This document shows, one piece after another, positions 1 through 7,486 of a stretch of DNA of 34,661 nt. The notes below the pieces were generated by a model that saw only the letters and a program-made list of their open reading frames with translations, was not told the origin of the DNA and did not search any database. Origin of the DNA: Streptomyces lushanensis (GTDB lineage Bacteria > Actinomycetota > Actinomycetes > Streptomycetales > Streptomycetaceae); assembly GCF_001700515.1 (NCBI RefSeq), contig NZ_MAUD01000371.1, positions 1 to 34,661 on the forward strand, read 5' to 3'. The position numbers were made by a program, and so were the translations under genes. Numbering within the stretch: the first letter of the stretch is position 1; every line of letters begins with the position of its first letter.

Positions 1-1
1 T

Positions 2-850
2 GTACCGGAGAGTCCGCGCTGGCAGCTCATCCACGGACACAGCGCGGAGGCGGAGAAGCTGGTCGGCTCCGTCGAACGGGGAATCGAGAAGGAGAAACAG
101 CGAAAACTCCCGCCGCCGGCGGGCGAGATCACCGTCCACGAGCACGAAAGCGTCAGCTTCCGGCGTATCGCCCGGACGGTCTTCCGCCGTTACCCCAGGC
201 GCGCGGTGCTCGGTCTGTCGCTCTTCATCGGGCAGGCGTTCCTCTACAACGCGATCACCTTCGGCTTCGGCACGATCCTGACCACTTTTTTCGGCGTTCA
301 CACAGGACATACGGGCTACTACTTCGCGGTGATCGCCGCGGGCAACTTCGTCGGCCCGCTGCTGCTCGGCCGGCTCTTCGACACCGTCGGCCGCCGGATC
401 ATGATCTCCTCCACCTATCTGCTGGCGGGTGTGCTGCTCTTCGCCACCGCCTGGCTCTTCGGCAACGGCTCGCTGACCGCCACGACACTGACGGCGTGCT
501 GGTGCGTGGTGCTCTTCTTCGCGTCGGCGGGCGCCAGCAGCGCGTATCTCACGGTCTCCGAGATCTTCCCGATGGAGACCCGTGCCATGGCGATCGCGTT
601 CTTCTACGCGCTCGGCACGGCGGCGGGCGGGATCAGCGGCCCACTGGTCTTCGCGGACCTCACGGCGTCCGGAGTGGTCGGCGACACGGTGCTCGCCTTC
701 CAAATCGGCGCGGGCCTCATGTGCGCGGCCGGCCTGGTGGCGGCGTTTCTGGCCGTACGGGCCGAGGGCCGGTCGCTGGAGGACATCGCGGCACCGCTGT
801 CGTCGGTGCCGGACGCGGGCGGCAAGGGCTCTGCCGGTGTACGCGCGTGA
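2..850 (+). CDS. MFS transporter, sugar-porter type (C-terminal part, 5' end outside window)
   Basis: The reading frame is open from the first complete codon of the window, so the gene starts upstream. The first residues read VPESPRW, the PESPRW signature that follows the sixth membrane helix in sugar-porter family MFS proteins. A charged cytoplasmic loop rich in Glu/Lys follows, then about six hydrophobic segments (for example around LGLSLFIGQAFLY) with GRLFDTVGRR and EIFPMETRAMA, both typical of helices 8-9 and 10-11. What remains is therefore the C-terminal half of a cytoplasmic-membrane secondary transporter. It ends TGA at 850 and faces the histidine kinase gene tail to tail. The transported compound cannot be told from this half; sugars or organic acids are both possible. 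Confidence 0.9.
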   Translation, partial: VPESPRWQLIHGHSAEAEKLVGSVERGIEKEKQRKLPPPAGEITVHEHESVSFRRIARTVFRRYPRRAVLGLSLFIGQAFLYNAITFGFGTILTTFFGVHTGHTGYYFAVIAAGNFVGPLLLGRLFDTVGRRIMISSTYLLAGVLLFATAWLFGNGSLTATTLTACWCVVLFFASAGASSAYLTVSEIFPMETRAMAIAFFYALGTAAGGISGPLVFADLTASGVVGDTVLAFQIGAGLMCAAGLVAAFLAVRAEGRSLEDIAAPLSSVPDAGGKGSAGVRA

Positions 851-950
851 CCGCCGGTGTACGCGCGTGACCGCTCCCGTGTACGTGGTGACCGCGTCCG
901 TGTACGGGCCGGACCGCTTCCGTGTACGTAGCCGGCCGCCCCCGCGTACG
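836..950. repeat. Degenerate 20-22 bp tandem repeat between convergent genes
   Basis: Six copies of a (C/G)GTGTACG core, the last one CGCGTACG, start at 836, 856, 878, 899, 921 and 943, so the period is 20-22 bases. Copies are often followed by GTGACCGC-like sequence. The first copy lies inside the last codons of the MFS gene and the rest fill the gap before the histidine kinase stop. Copies 1 and 2 are almost identical and the later ones have drifted. No reading frame or stem-loop explains the array. Confidence 0.8.
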
Positions 951-972
951 GAGCTGACCTGGCCCGGGGTCC

Positions 973-2475
973 TCAGGGTGTGTCGTCCTCGCCGTCCGGT
1001 GGCGGTGCCGGGAGGGCGACGGTGAATTCCGTCCGCCCGTCACCGCTCACCGCGTCGACCGTGCCGCCGTGCGCCGTGACCACCGCGTGGACGATCGCCA
1101 GACCGAGCCCGGTGCTGCCGCCCTTGCGCGAGCGGCTGCCGTCCGCCCGTACGAAACGGCCGAAGACTTCCGGCAGGAGCGGCGCCGGGATGCCAGGGCC
1201 GTTGTCCGCCACGGTCAGGCGGACGGTCCCGGGACCGGCCGACAGCCGTACGGAGACCTCGGTGCCGTCCGGGGTGTGCGAGCGGGCGTTGGCGAGGAGG
1301 TTGCCGATCACCTGGTGCAGCCGGCGCTCGTCGCCCGTCGTGGTCACCGCCTCCTCCGGCAGGTCGAGCAGCCACCGGTGACCGGGCCCCGCCGCCCGCG
1401 CGTCCTGTGCGGCATCGAGGACGAGCCGTGTCAGATCCACCGGACCGTGATCGAGGGCCCGGCCGGCGTCGATACGGGCGAGGAGCAGCAGATCGTCCAC
1501 GAGACGGGTCATCCGTTCGGACTCGGACCGGATGCGGTCGAGCGAGTGCCGTACCTCGGCCGGTACCGGGCTCCCGTGGCGGAGTGCCAGTTCCGCGTGG
1601 CCGCGTACGGTGGCCACCGGTGTGCGCAGTTCATGGCCGGCGTCCGCGGCGAAGCGTCGCAGACGTTCCTCGCCGGCCCGCTGTCGCTCCAGGGCGTTGG
1701 CGACCTGCCCGAGCATACGGTTGACGGCGGTGCCGACCTGGCCGGCCTCGGTGTGCGGATCGCCGACCGGGACGGCACCGGGCACGGCGACCTCGCCGTC
1801 GGCCGGCGGCAGTCCGGCGGCGCCCGCCGCGGCGGCGGTGACCGCGCGCAGGGGCCGCAGGGACAGCCGTATCCACAGCGCTCCCACGGTGCCGGTGGCG
1901 ACGAGGGTCACGCCGAAGACCGCCGCCTCCACGCCTTGCAGCCGGTGCACCGTGTCCTCGACGGGACGCAGTGGCAGACCGGTGACCAGTACGTCCTGGC
2001 CGTCGCCCGGCACGGCGGTGACACGGTAGGCCCCGAGCCCCGACAGCCGCAGTGTGTGGCCCTTCCCGTCGACGGGCACCGCGGCGAGTGCCCGGCGGTC
2101 GTCGACGGTCAGCGGCACCGTCTCGTCCGACCGGTCCTCGACGACGGCCGCCTGTGCGGGCGTACCGTCCACCAGCCGCGCACCGAACGTACCTTCCGGC
2201 TGCCCACGGGTGTCGGGCGGACTGCCGGCGTCCGGTGTGCTCCCGGGCTCCAGGCCGGCCGCGAACCGCCCGCCGGACGCGGAGAGTTGCTGATCGAGGC
2301 GGTCGGTCAGGAATCCGTTGAGCGCGAACGCCGTGGTGATGCCGACCGTCAGACAGGCCAGGGCGACCAGGACGAGCAGCCCGGCGGTGAGCCGGCCGCG
2401 GAGAGTGCGCGGGGAGAGCCGGCCGCCGTACGGAGGGGCATGGTGGCTCTGACAGTTCATGGTGCGTCCCAGCAT
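973..2475 (-). CDS. Sensor histidine kinase (two-component system), no adjacent response regulator
   Basis: From ATG at 2475 (GGGAGGGG directly upstream; ATG at 2460 is an alternative) the protein has about 500 residues. Helix 1 lies at about 30-52, an extracellular sensor region at about 53-182 and helix 2 at about 183-203. A HAMP-like linker follows. The HisKA H-box has the phospho-acceptor His near residue 281 in AADAGHELRTP. The ATPase domain shows an N-box (GNLLANA, about 391), DNGPGIP (about 424) and GLGL (about 456). It is a complete membrane kinase of the Streptomyces OmpR-partner type. Usually the response regulator gene lies directly upstream in the same operon; here the upstream neighbour is a divergent flavin-transferase region. 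An in-frame extension to 2583 crosses a probable regulator site and was not used. Confidence 0.93.
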   Translation of the reverse strand: MLGRTMNCQSHHAPPYGGRLSPRTLRGRLTAGLLVLVALACLTVGITTAFALNGFLTDRLDQQLSASGGRFAAGLEPGSTPDAGSPPDTRGQPEGTFGARLVDGTPAQAAVVEDRSDETVPLTVDDRRALAAVPVDGKGHTLRLSGLGAYRVTAVPGDGQDVLVTGLPLRPVEDTVHRLQGVEAAVFGVTLVATGTVGALWIRLSLRPLRAVTAAAAGAAGLPPADGEVAVPGAVPVGDPHTEAGQVGTAVNRMLGQVANALERQRAGEERLRRFAADAGHELRTPVATVRGHAELALRHGSPVPAEVRHSLDRIRSESERMTRLVDDLLLLARIDAGRALDHGPVDLTRLVLDAAQDARAAGPGHRWLLDLPEEAVTTTGDERRLHQVIGNLLANARSHTPDGTEVSVRLSAGPGTVRLTVADNGPGIPAPLLPEVFGRFVRADGSRSRKGGSTGLGLAIVHAVVTAHGGTVDAVSGDGRTEFTVALPAPPPDGEDDTP

Positions 2476-2509
2476 CCCCTCCCACGGGCTGCGCCGGGGC
2501 GGCTGTCCG

Positions 2510-2526
2510 CTCTGAGTTTCCTCTGA
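2510..2526 (-). promoter_or_regulatory. Probable OmpR-type response regulator box upstream of the histidine kinase
   Basis: The + strand reads CTCTGAGTTTCCTCTGA: two CTCTGA direct repeats whose starts are exactly 11 bases apart (2510 and 2521). Direct repeats with an 11-base period are typical of binding sites for OmpR/PhoB-family response regulators. The site is 35-50 bases upstream of the chosen kinase start, so autoregulation of the kinase or control of the divergent ApbE side is likely. Inference from pattern only. Confidence 0.5.
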
Positions 2527-2660
2527 ATCGGGCCGGTACGACCGCGTTGAGAGGGTCGTCACAGGTTGCGCTGCCAGGCTCACGACTCATCGGCGGCACC
2601 ACGGGTCTTCGAGTTCGGATCCGAGTGCCGACTGCCAAGTCCCGACTGAGGAGAACCACC

Positions 2661-2756
2661 GTGCGCAGAGCCGTCCTCGCCGCGGCGACGACCGGCGCCC
2701 TCGCCGTAGGCCGCGCACGGTCCCTTCTGAGCGCACCGGACGGGGCGGGTGGGTGA
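2661..2756 (+). pseudogene. Short leader-like reading frame, possibly the remnant of an FMN-binding protein gene
   Basis: GTG at 2661 follows a good ribosome binding site (GAGGAGAACCACC). The frame encodes only 31 residues, beginning MRRAVLAAATTGALAVG, which looks like the charged and hydrophobic start of an exported protein, and stops at 2756 inside the start of the ApbE gene. In actinomycetes a secreted FMN-binding domain protein, the substrate of ApbE, is commonly encoded directly upstream of apbE and begins in this style. The rest of such a protein is missing here, so a deletion remnant is suspected. It could instead be a small leader peptide for translational coupling. Confidence 0.35.
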
Positions 2757-3603
2757 CATCGAACGGCCCGACGCACGGCGGCCCGGCACACGGCGTGGTC
2801 TGCGCCATGCCGAACACGTCATGGGCACCGTGTTCTCCTTCGACATCCGCGACCCGCGCACCCCGGCGATCGAGGCGGCGCTGGCCGAGGCCGTGGCCTG
2901 GCTGCACCACGTCGACGAGGTGTACTCCACGTACCGGCCGGACAGTGTCGTCTGCCGCCTCGCCCGGGGCGACCTCGCGCCGCACCAGTGCTCCGCGGAG
3001 GTACGTGAGGTCCTCGCCCTGTGCAAGAGCGCCGTACGTGCCAGCGCCGGCTGGTTCAGCCATCTCGTGGGCGGTGTCCTCGACCCCTCCGCGCTGGTCA
3101 AGGGATGGTCCGTGGAGCGTGCCTCCCAGATCCTGCACGAGTCCGGCGCCCGTCACACCTGTGTCGACGGGGGCGGGGATCTGCGGCTGCGGGGCGAGGC
3201 GGCTCCCGGAGTGCCCTGGCGCGTCGGTGTGGCCCACCCGCTGCGCGCGGACGAACTGTGCGCCGTCGTCACCGGCCGCGACGACCTGGCCGTGGCGACC
3301 TCGGGCACGGCGGAGCTCGGCGCCCGCATCATCGACCCCCACCGCGGCACGCCCGCGGAGTGCTACGCGTCCCTCACCGTCGTGGGAACCCATCTCGCGA
3401 TGAGCGACGCCTACTCGACCGCGGCCTTCGCGATGGGCCCGACGGCCCGGGACTGGCTGGAGTCCCTGGACGGATACGAGGGTTTCGCGGTGACGCCGGA
3501 CGGCCGCACCTGGCACACCACGGGATTTCCCGGCGAAACGCCCCGGGCGGGCGGCCACGGGGATGTGCGCAGGGATGTACGGGTGACCACGAGGCGGCGG
3601 TGA
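2749..3603 (+). CDS. apbE: FAD:protein FMN transferase (ApbE family)
   Basis: ApbE enzymes use FAD and Mg2+ to attach FMN covalently to a Ser/Thr of target flavoproteins. The 284-residue product shows the family landmarks in order: MGTVFSFDI near residue 25, the DEVYSTYRPDS segment, DPSALVKGW, VDGGGDLRLRG, a SGTAELGARIIDPHRG segment and a final SDAYSTAAFAMG block carrying the metal-binding acidic residue. Length fits the shorter actinobacterial members and there is no signal peptide or lipobox. GTG at 2749 overlaps the end of the short frame before it; ATG at 2821 would still keep the catalytic core. No FMN-binding partner protein is encoded nearby. The gene faces the P450 gene tail to tail. 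Confidence 0.88.
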   Translation: MGDIERPDARRPGTRRGLRHAEHVMGTVFSFDIRDPRTPAIEAALAEAVAWLHHVDEVYSTYRPDSVVCRLARGDLAPHQCSAEVREVLALCKSAVRASAGWFSHLVGGVLDPSALVKGWSVERASQILHESGARHTCVDGGGDLRLRGEAAPGVPWRVGVAHPLRADELCAVVTGRDDLAVATSGTAELGARIIDPHRGTPAECYASLTVVGTHLAMSDAYSTAAFAMGPTARDWLESLDGYEGFAVTPDGRTWHTTGFPGETPRAGGHGDVRRDVRVTTRRR

Positions 3604-3651
3604 GGGAAGCCTCCGCGTCCCGCGCACGCCTCGTTCCCCGGCGCACTCCAC

Positions 3652-3689
3652 TTACCCGGCTTACCTGGCGTTACCCGGCTTACCTGGTG
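3652..3689. repeat. 19 bp tandem duplication between apbE and the P450 gene
   Basis: Two copies of a 19-base unit starting TTACCCGGCTTACCTGG (3652-3670 and 3671-3689) differ at one base. A looser TACCCGGCGCACC follows at about 3701. The array sits in the 118-base gap between two convergent genes and has no reading frame. Confidence 0.75.
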
Positions 3690-3721
3690 CGTTCCGCACC
3701 TACCCGGCGCACCCCGCGTAC

Positions 3722-4939
3722 TCAGGCGCGCTCGATCACCAGGTGCCGGGGCCCGCGCAGCAGCGCGCTGCGCCGGTACGGCGGCGGGTCCTCCGCCGGA
3801 CGCAGGCCCGCGAGATGCGGAACGAGCGCGCTCAGCGCGATCTGTGCCTCGACACGGGCGAGCGGGGCGCCGAAGCAGTTGTGGACACCGCTGCCGAAGC
3901 CGAAGTGCTGATTGTCCTCACGGGTCGGGTCGAAGTGGTCCGGATCCTTGAAGCGCAGCGGATCCCGGTTGCCGGAGGCGAGCATGAGGATCAGCCGCGC
4001 GCCCTTGGGGATGGTGACGCCGGCGACCTCGATGTCGGTCAGCGGAGTGCGCTGCGGCAGCATGTGGACGGGCGGCTCGTAGCGCAGCAGTTCCTCGACG
4101 GCGTTCGGCATCAGCTCGGGTCTGTCGCGCAGCAGCCGGAGCGCCTGCGGAAGGCGCAGCAGGGTGAGTGCTCCGTTGGCGATCAGGTTGACCGTGGTCT
4201 CGTGCCCGGCGATGAGCAGCAGTGTCGCGGTGCTCTTCAGCTCCTCCCTGGTGAGACGTCCGTCGGGGCCGGCGTCGTTGACGAGGGCGGAGAGCATGTC
4301 GTCCGTGGGACGGTCACGCCGTGTGTCGGCCAGCCCGCCCAGATATTCCGCCATCGCAATCCGGGCCTCCATGCCCGCGCGGAGGCGTTCCTGGTGGTCC
4401 CTGTCGTCCTTCTCGGGAGCGAAGTCGAAACTGGCGATGATCGCGTTCGTCCAGGCGCGGATCAGCGGTACGTCCTCGAACGGCACGCCGAGGAGCCGGC
4501 AGATCACGGTGACGGGCAGGGGATAGGCGAAGTCGTCGACGACATCGATCCGGTCCTTGTCGCGGAACGAACCGATCAGATCGTCGGTGATCCGTGTGAT
4601 GTCCGCGCGCAGGGCGTCGATCCGGCCGGGGGAGTGCGGCGGGCCGAAGGGCCGCATCGTGATACGGCGGAGCCGGTCGTGTTCGGGATCGTCCACTCCG
4701 ATGAAGGCCGGCGGATCGGGCCTTCTGAGGATGTCCTCGTCGGGGTCGGTGCGGTTGCCGATGTCCGAACTGATCCGCGGGTCGTGGAGCAGCTCGGCGA
4801 TCTCCTGGTAGGTCCCCACCAGATAGCCGCCGTCGGTCTGCCGTGTCACCCCGTTCTCACGGAGTTCGGCGTAGAGCGGGTAGGGATCGGCGCGGTTCGC
4901 GTAGTCGGTGATCCGCTGGAACAGGGTGTCCGGGCGCAT
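3722..4939 (-). CDS. Cytochrome P450
   Basis: Heme-thiolate monooxygenase of about 405 residues, soluble, the usual size for actinobacterial class I P450s. Visible landmarks are the I-helix AGHETT at about 244-249, the K-helix ExxR in EELLRYEPPV (E283/R286), and the heme loop FGFGSGVHNCFG with the ligand Cys near 355. Start ATG 4939 has AGAGGAG about 10 bases upstream. The reading frame runs further upstream into the gap, but that part is not P450-like. The ferredoxin reductase and ferredoxin genes lie just upstream on the same strand, giving a complete electron-transfer chain NAD(P)H to reductase to ferredoxin to P450. Substrate unknown. Confidence 0.95.
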   Translation of the reverse strand: MRPDTLFQRITDYANRADPYPLYAELRENGVTRQTDGGYLVGTYQEIAELLHDPRISSDIGNRTDPDEDILRRPDPPAFIGVDDPEHDRLRRITMRPFGPPHSPGRIDALRADITRITDDLIGSFRDKDRIDVVDDFAYPLPVTVICRLLGVPFEDVPLIRAWTNAIIASFDFAPEKDDRDHQERLRAGMEARIAMAEYLGGLADTRRDRPTDDMLSALVNDAGPDGRLTREELKSTATLLLIAGHETTVNLIANGALTLLRLPQALRLLRDRPELMPNAVEELLRYEPPVHMLPQRTPLTDIEVAGVTIPKGARLILMLASGNRDPLRFKDPDHFDPTREDNQHFGFGSGVHNCFGAPLARVEAQIALSALVPHLAGLRPAEDPPPYRRSALLRGPRHLVIERA

Positions 4940-5031
4940 GGGTCGGTGGCTCCTCTTCGATGGCGGACGGCGGGTGGACCCACTCGTGCCGTCGTGCCTG
5001 GCGCGTGTCCGGGTCCGCCGATCCGGCGGGC

Positions 5032-6396
5032 TCAGTCGTGACGCACCAGAGTCAGGCGCCGGTCCGGCACATGGCCGGTGAGGGCCACGGTCGGGCCGTG
5101 CGAGAGCGTCTGCGGGGACGGCACGTCGGAGGGGACGGGCACCCCGGAGGCGGGCGGGTCGGCGGCTCCGGGCCGGGGCGGAAACGGCGCCGCCGTCTCG
5201 ATGAGCCCCTGGTAGTACCCCAGCCACTTGGCCCGGTTCACACCGACCGCCGCGGTGACCCGCCCCCGGTAGCCGTAGACGGCGACCAGCCGGCGCTCCC
5301 GCAACGAGCCCTGAGCGACGACCACCTGGTCGGAGAAGGTGGGCACACCGACGGACTTGATGTTGAGGCCGAACTGACTGGACCAGAAGGCCGGCACGGT
5401 CAGATGCGGTCTTCTGCACGGACCCGGGCTGACCATGTTGTGAGCCGCCACCTCGGCCTGTGCGACCGCGTTTCCCCAGTGTTCGAGGGCGAGTATCTGG
5501 TACTCGAAGAGCGGATGCGGGAAGCGGGCCACGTCACCGGCGACGAACACGTCGTCGGTGACGATCCCGTACATGTTGAAGGCACGGCATCCCGCGTCGC
5601 AGGCCACCCCGCGAGGGCCCGCGGCCAGACCGGCGTCGGCCAGCCATTCGGTGTTGCGCACGGCACCCAGCGCGACCACGGCGATGTCGGCTTCGATGCG
5701 GCTGCCGTCGGAGAACTCGGCACCGATGAGCCGCCCGTCGCGGCCCCTCAGCGAGGTGACGGTCACTCCGCAGCGCAGATCGACGCCGTGCGCGCGCTGC
5801 ACGGTGGCGGCGAGGGCTCCGAGCGCGCCGCCGAGCGCGCCGACCAGAGGCGAGGGTCCGCGTTCCGCGACCGTCACCTCGAAGCCGCGCTCCCGGCAGG
5901 CGGAGGCGATCTCCGAGCCGGTGAAACCCGCGCCGATCACCAGGACTCTGCGCGGGCCGGCGTCGAGACGTTCGGCGAGGCGGGCCGCGTCATCGGCGGT
6001 ACGCAGGGTCATCACGCCGTCGAGAGCGGCCTCCTCCGGATTCGGCCAGGGCCTGGCGCGGGTCCCGGTGGCGATCAGCAGCCGGTCGAAGGGCAGCCGT
6101 TCGCCGTCGGCGAGGAGCACCTGTTTCCCGATCGGATCGAGGCCGACGGCCGCCACGCCGAGCCGCCACCGCGCGTCCACGTCGCGGCGGCCCGGCAGCC
6201 CGACGTCCTGTGCGCGCACCCGCCCGAGCAGCACCTGTTTGGACAGCGGCGGCCGGTCGTACGGGGGCCGGGGCTCGTCCCCGACCAGCGTCAGCGTTCC
6301 GCCGAAGCCCTCCTCGCGCAGTGTCTCGGCGGCGCGCAGCCCGGCCAGTGAGGCGCCGACGATGACGATCCGGCCGTCGCGCCGTTCACCGGACAC
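5032..6396 (-). CDS. FAD-dependent ferredoxin reductase (P450 partner)
   Basis: NAD(P)H:ferredoxin oxidoreductase of about 454 residues. The FAD Rossmann motif IVIVGASLAGLRAAE comes at the N-terminus, followed by PYDRPPLSK, typical of P450-associated ferredoxin reductases such as the putidaredoxin reductase group. A second Rossmann fold VLVIGAGFTGSEIA binds the nicotinamide cofactor, and VFVAGDVARFPHP is the C-terminal FAD contact. GTG 6396 is preferred because it overlaps the ferredoxin stop by 11 bases, indicating translational coupling, and leaves the FAD motif near the N-terminus. An in-frame ATG at 6468 would add about 24 arginine-rich residues that read as shadow of the ferredoxin gene. 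Confidence 0.93.
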   Translation of the reverse strand: MSGERRDGRIVIVGASLAGLRAAETLREEGFGGTLTLVGDEPRPPYDRPPLSKQVLLGRVRAQDVGLPGRRDVDARWRLGVAAVGLDPIGKQVLLADGERLPFDRLLIATGTRARPWPNPEEAALDGVMTLRTADDAARLAERLDAGPRRVLVIGAGFTGSEIASACRERGFEVTVAERGPSPLVGALGGALGALAATVQRAHGVDLRCGVTVTSLRGRDGRLIGAEFSDGSRIEADIAVVALGAVRNTEWLADAGLAAGPRGVACDAGCRAFNMYGIVTDDVFVAGDVARFPHPLFEYQILALEHWGNAVAQAEVAAHNMVSPGPCRRPHLTVPAFWSSQFGLNIKSVGVPTFSDQVVVAQGSLRERRLVAVYGYRGRVTAAVGVNRAKWLGYYQGLIETAAPFPPRPGAADPPASGVPVPSDVPSPQTLSHGPTVALTGHVPDRRLTLVRHD

Positions 6397-6595
6397 GGGC
6401 GCCCGCCCGCTCCCCGACCAGGATGGCCTGCACCGGACACGCCGCCGCCGCCCGGCGGACGCGTTCACCCTGATCGTCGGGAACGGCCGGCGTGTACATC
6501 AGGGCCTCCTCGCCATGCAGCTCGAACACCTGGGGGGCGAGAAACGCGCACTGCGCGTAACTCTGACAGCGATTGAGATCGACAACGATCTGCAT
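6386..6595 (-). CDS. Small ferredoxin, probably [3Fe-4S], CxxYxxC type
   Basis: A 69-residue electron carrier. Cysteines at 10, 16 and 53 form C-x5-C...CP (CQSYAQC and ACPVQAI), the pattern of single-cluster actinobacterial ferredoxins that serve P450s. The position that holds the fourth cysteine in [4Fe-4S] proteins is Tyr13, so a [3Fe-4S] cluster or a variant is expected. LAPQVFEL is also typical. Start ATG 6595 lies behind GGAGGAG. It is the first gene of the ferredoxin-reductase-P450 operon and is divergent from the EACC1 gene across 195 bases. Confidence 0.93.
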   Translation of the reverse strand: MQIVVDLNRCQSYAQCAFLAPQVFELHGEEALMYTPAVPDDQGERVRRAAAACPVQAILVGERAGARVR

Positions 6596-6746
6596 CCCGA
6601 TCCGCTCCTCCGCTTGCCCGCCCGCCGCCGTCTCCGTCCTACTGCCTGCCGGGGAGCGGCGCGAGCGGTGTTACTCCGGCCAGGGCGCCCTGTGGGGAGA
6701 AGCCATACGCGCGGACCAGCCGGCGGATAGGCTCGGTGCCGCCGCG

Positions 6747-6761
6747 GTGACACGCGGTCAC
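6747..6761. promoter_or_regulatory. Small inverted repeat in the divergent gap before the EACC1 gene
   Basis: GTGAC-ACGCG-GTCAC forms a perfect 5-5-5 inverted repeat 30 bases upstream of the EACC1 start. It could be an operator for either divergent transcript. No clear -10/-35 pair is visible; the rest of the 6596-6790 gap shows only ribosome binding sites. Confidence 0.3.
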
Positions 6762-6790
6762 AGAGCCGAAAAGCTGGGGAGGCACGGGGG

Positions 6791-7393
6791 ATGCGGGTCC
6801 GTATCGAGGTGGCGGCGAAGGACGGCGCCGGCGTGCGGGACGGCGGGCGGGACGGCGACGGCGCGGAGGTGCTCTCGCTCTACGAATGGCTCCGCGATGA
6901 CCGGGACGTGGTGCGCGGCAGCGCGCTGTCACTCGTCCCGCGCGCTCGTTCCGGTGCGGACAGCGGCGCCGGCACGCATATGGGGCCGGGGCTGGACGTG
7001 GTCGAGGCCGTGTTCAACGGCTCGGTCCAACTCGCCCAGCTCACACTGGCGGTGGCCACCTGGCGGCTCGCCCGTCCGCGTCCGCCGCGGGTCCGGATCG
7101 AGCGCGGTGGGACGACGGTGACGCTGGACAGCGGCGATCCCGGGTTGATCGAGTCGGTCGAGCGGGTCCTGAGGGCACTGGAGGGACCGGGCTCCGGTCC
7201 CGGCCCTGACTCCGATTCCGATTCCGACTCCGACGAGCCGGATGCCCGTGCCGGAGCCGGGCCCGCCACCGGAGCCGGGACCGGGCCCGGGCCCGGTCCC
7301 GGGCCCGGAGATTCCGGGCCTGGCGATGATTCCGGGCCCCGAACCGATCCCGGCCGTACCGACGGTCCGAGGACCTCGGCCGCGCCTGAATAG
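6791..7393 (+). CDS. EACC1-domain protein (effector-associated constant component), no effector beside it
   Basis: 200 residues. The N-terminal ~130 residues fit the EACC1 pattern: a first strand MRVRIEVA, then LSLYEWLRDD, a basic segment, a Gly-rich GPGLDVVEAVFNGSVQLAQL stretch, a short hydrophobic helix before WRLARPRPP, and a beta pair RVRIERGGTTVTLD ending in a helix SVERVLRAL. EACC1 proteins are usually encoded next to caspase-like or trypsin-like effectors in proposed actinobacterial conflict systems. Here the gene stands alone between a P450 operon and a catabolic operon. The last ~65 residues are low complexity (a run of Asp-Ser pairs, then Gly-Pro repeats) and may be a linker left after effector loss. 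ATG 6791 has GGGGAGG upstream. The family call rests on pattern memory, not a search. Confidence 0.65.
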   Translation: MRVRIEVAAKDGAGVRDGGRDGDGAEVLSLYEWLRDDRDVVRGSALSLVPRARSGADSGAGTHMGPGLDVVEAVFNGSVQLAQLTLAVATWRLARPRPPRVRIERGGTTVTLDSGDPGLIESVERVLRALEGPGSGPGPDSDSDSDSDEPDARAGAGPATGAGTGPGPGPGPGDSGPGDDSGPRTDPGRTDGPRTSAAPE

Positions 7394-7405
7394 CCTCCGC
7401 GGGCC

Positions 7406-7461
7406 GACCGGCGGGCGGATCGATCCGTACCCCCGGACGACCGGCGGGCCGATCGATCCGT
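7406..7461. repeat. 23 bp direct repeat with palindromic core, 33 bp apart
   Basis: Two 23-base units starting GACCGGCGGG (7406 and 7439) differ at one base. Each contains CGGATCGATCCG or CCGATCGATCCG, a 12-base palindrome that is perfect in the first copy. They lie in the gap between the convergent EACC1 and bicupin genes. A role in termination or as a binding site is possible; neither is shown. Confidence 0.7.
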
Positions 7462-7486
7462 CCCTTCAAGGGGGCCCCGGTCCGGT

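Noticed and set aside
836..950. Tandem repeat considered as a CRISPR array
   Set aside because: Units are 20-22 bases with no distinct spacers and strong drift between copies; no cas genes are present.
1069..2526. Long + strand frame opposite the histidine kinase
   Set aside because: Shadow of the kinase gene, whose H, N and G boxes are all intact on the minus strand.
2476..2583. Longer start of the histidine kinase at 2583
   Set aside because: It would run through the probable regulator box at 2510-2526 and adds non-conserved residues before the first membrane helix.
4940..5419. Upstream in-frame extension of the P450 gene
   Set aside because: The added sequence is arginine/proline-rich, overlaps the reductase gene antiphase and precedes a good ATG with ribosome binding site at 4939.
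7191..7340. Repetitive DNA in the EACC1 gene considered as a CRISPR-like or satellite array
   Set aside because: It is simply low-complexity coding sequence for Asp-Ser and Gly-Pro runs; there are no spacers or constant repeat length.
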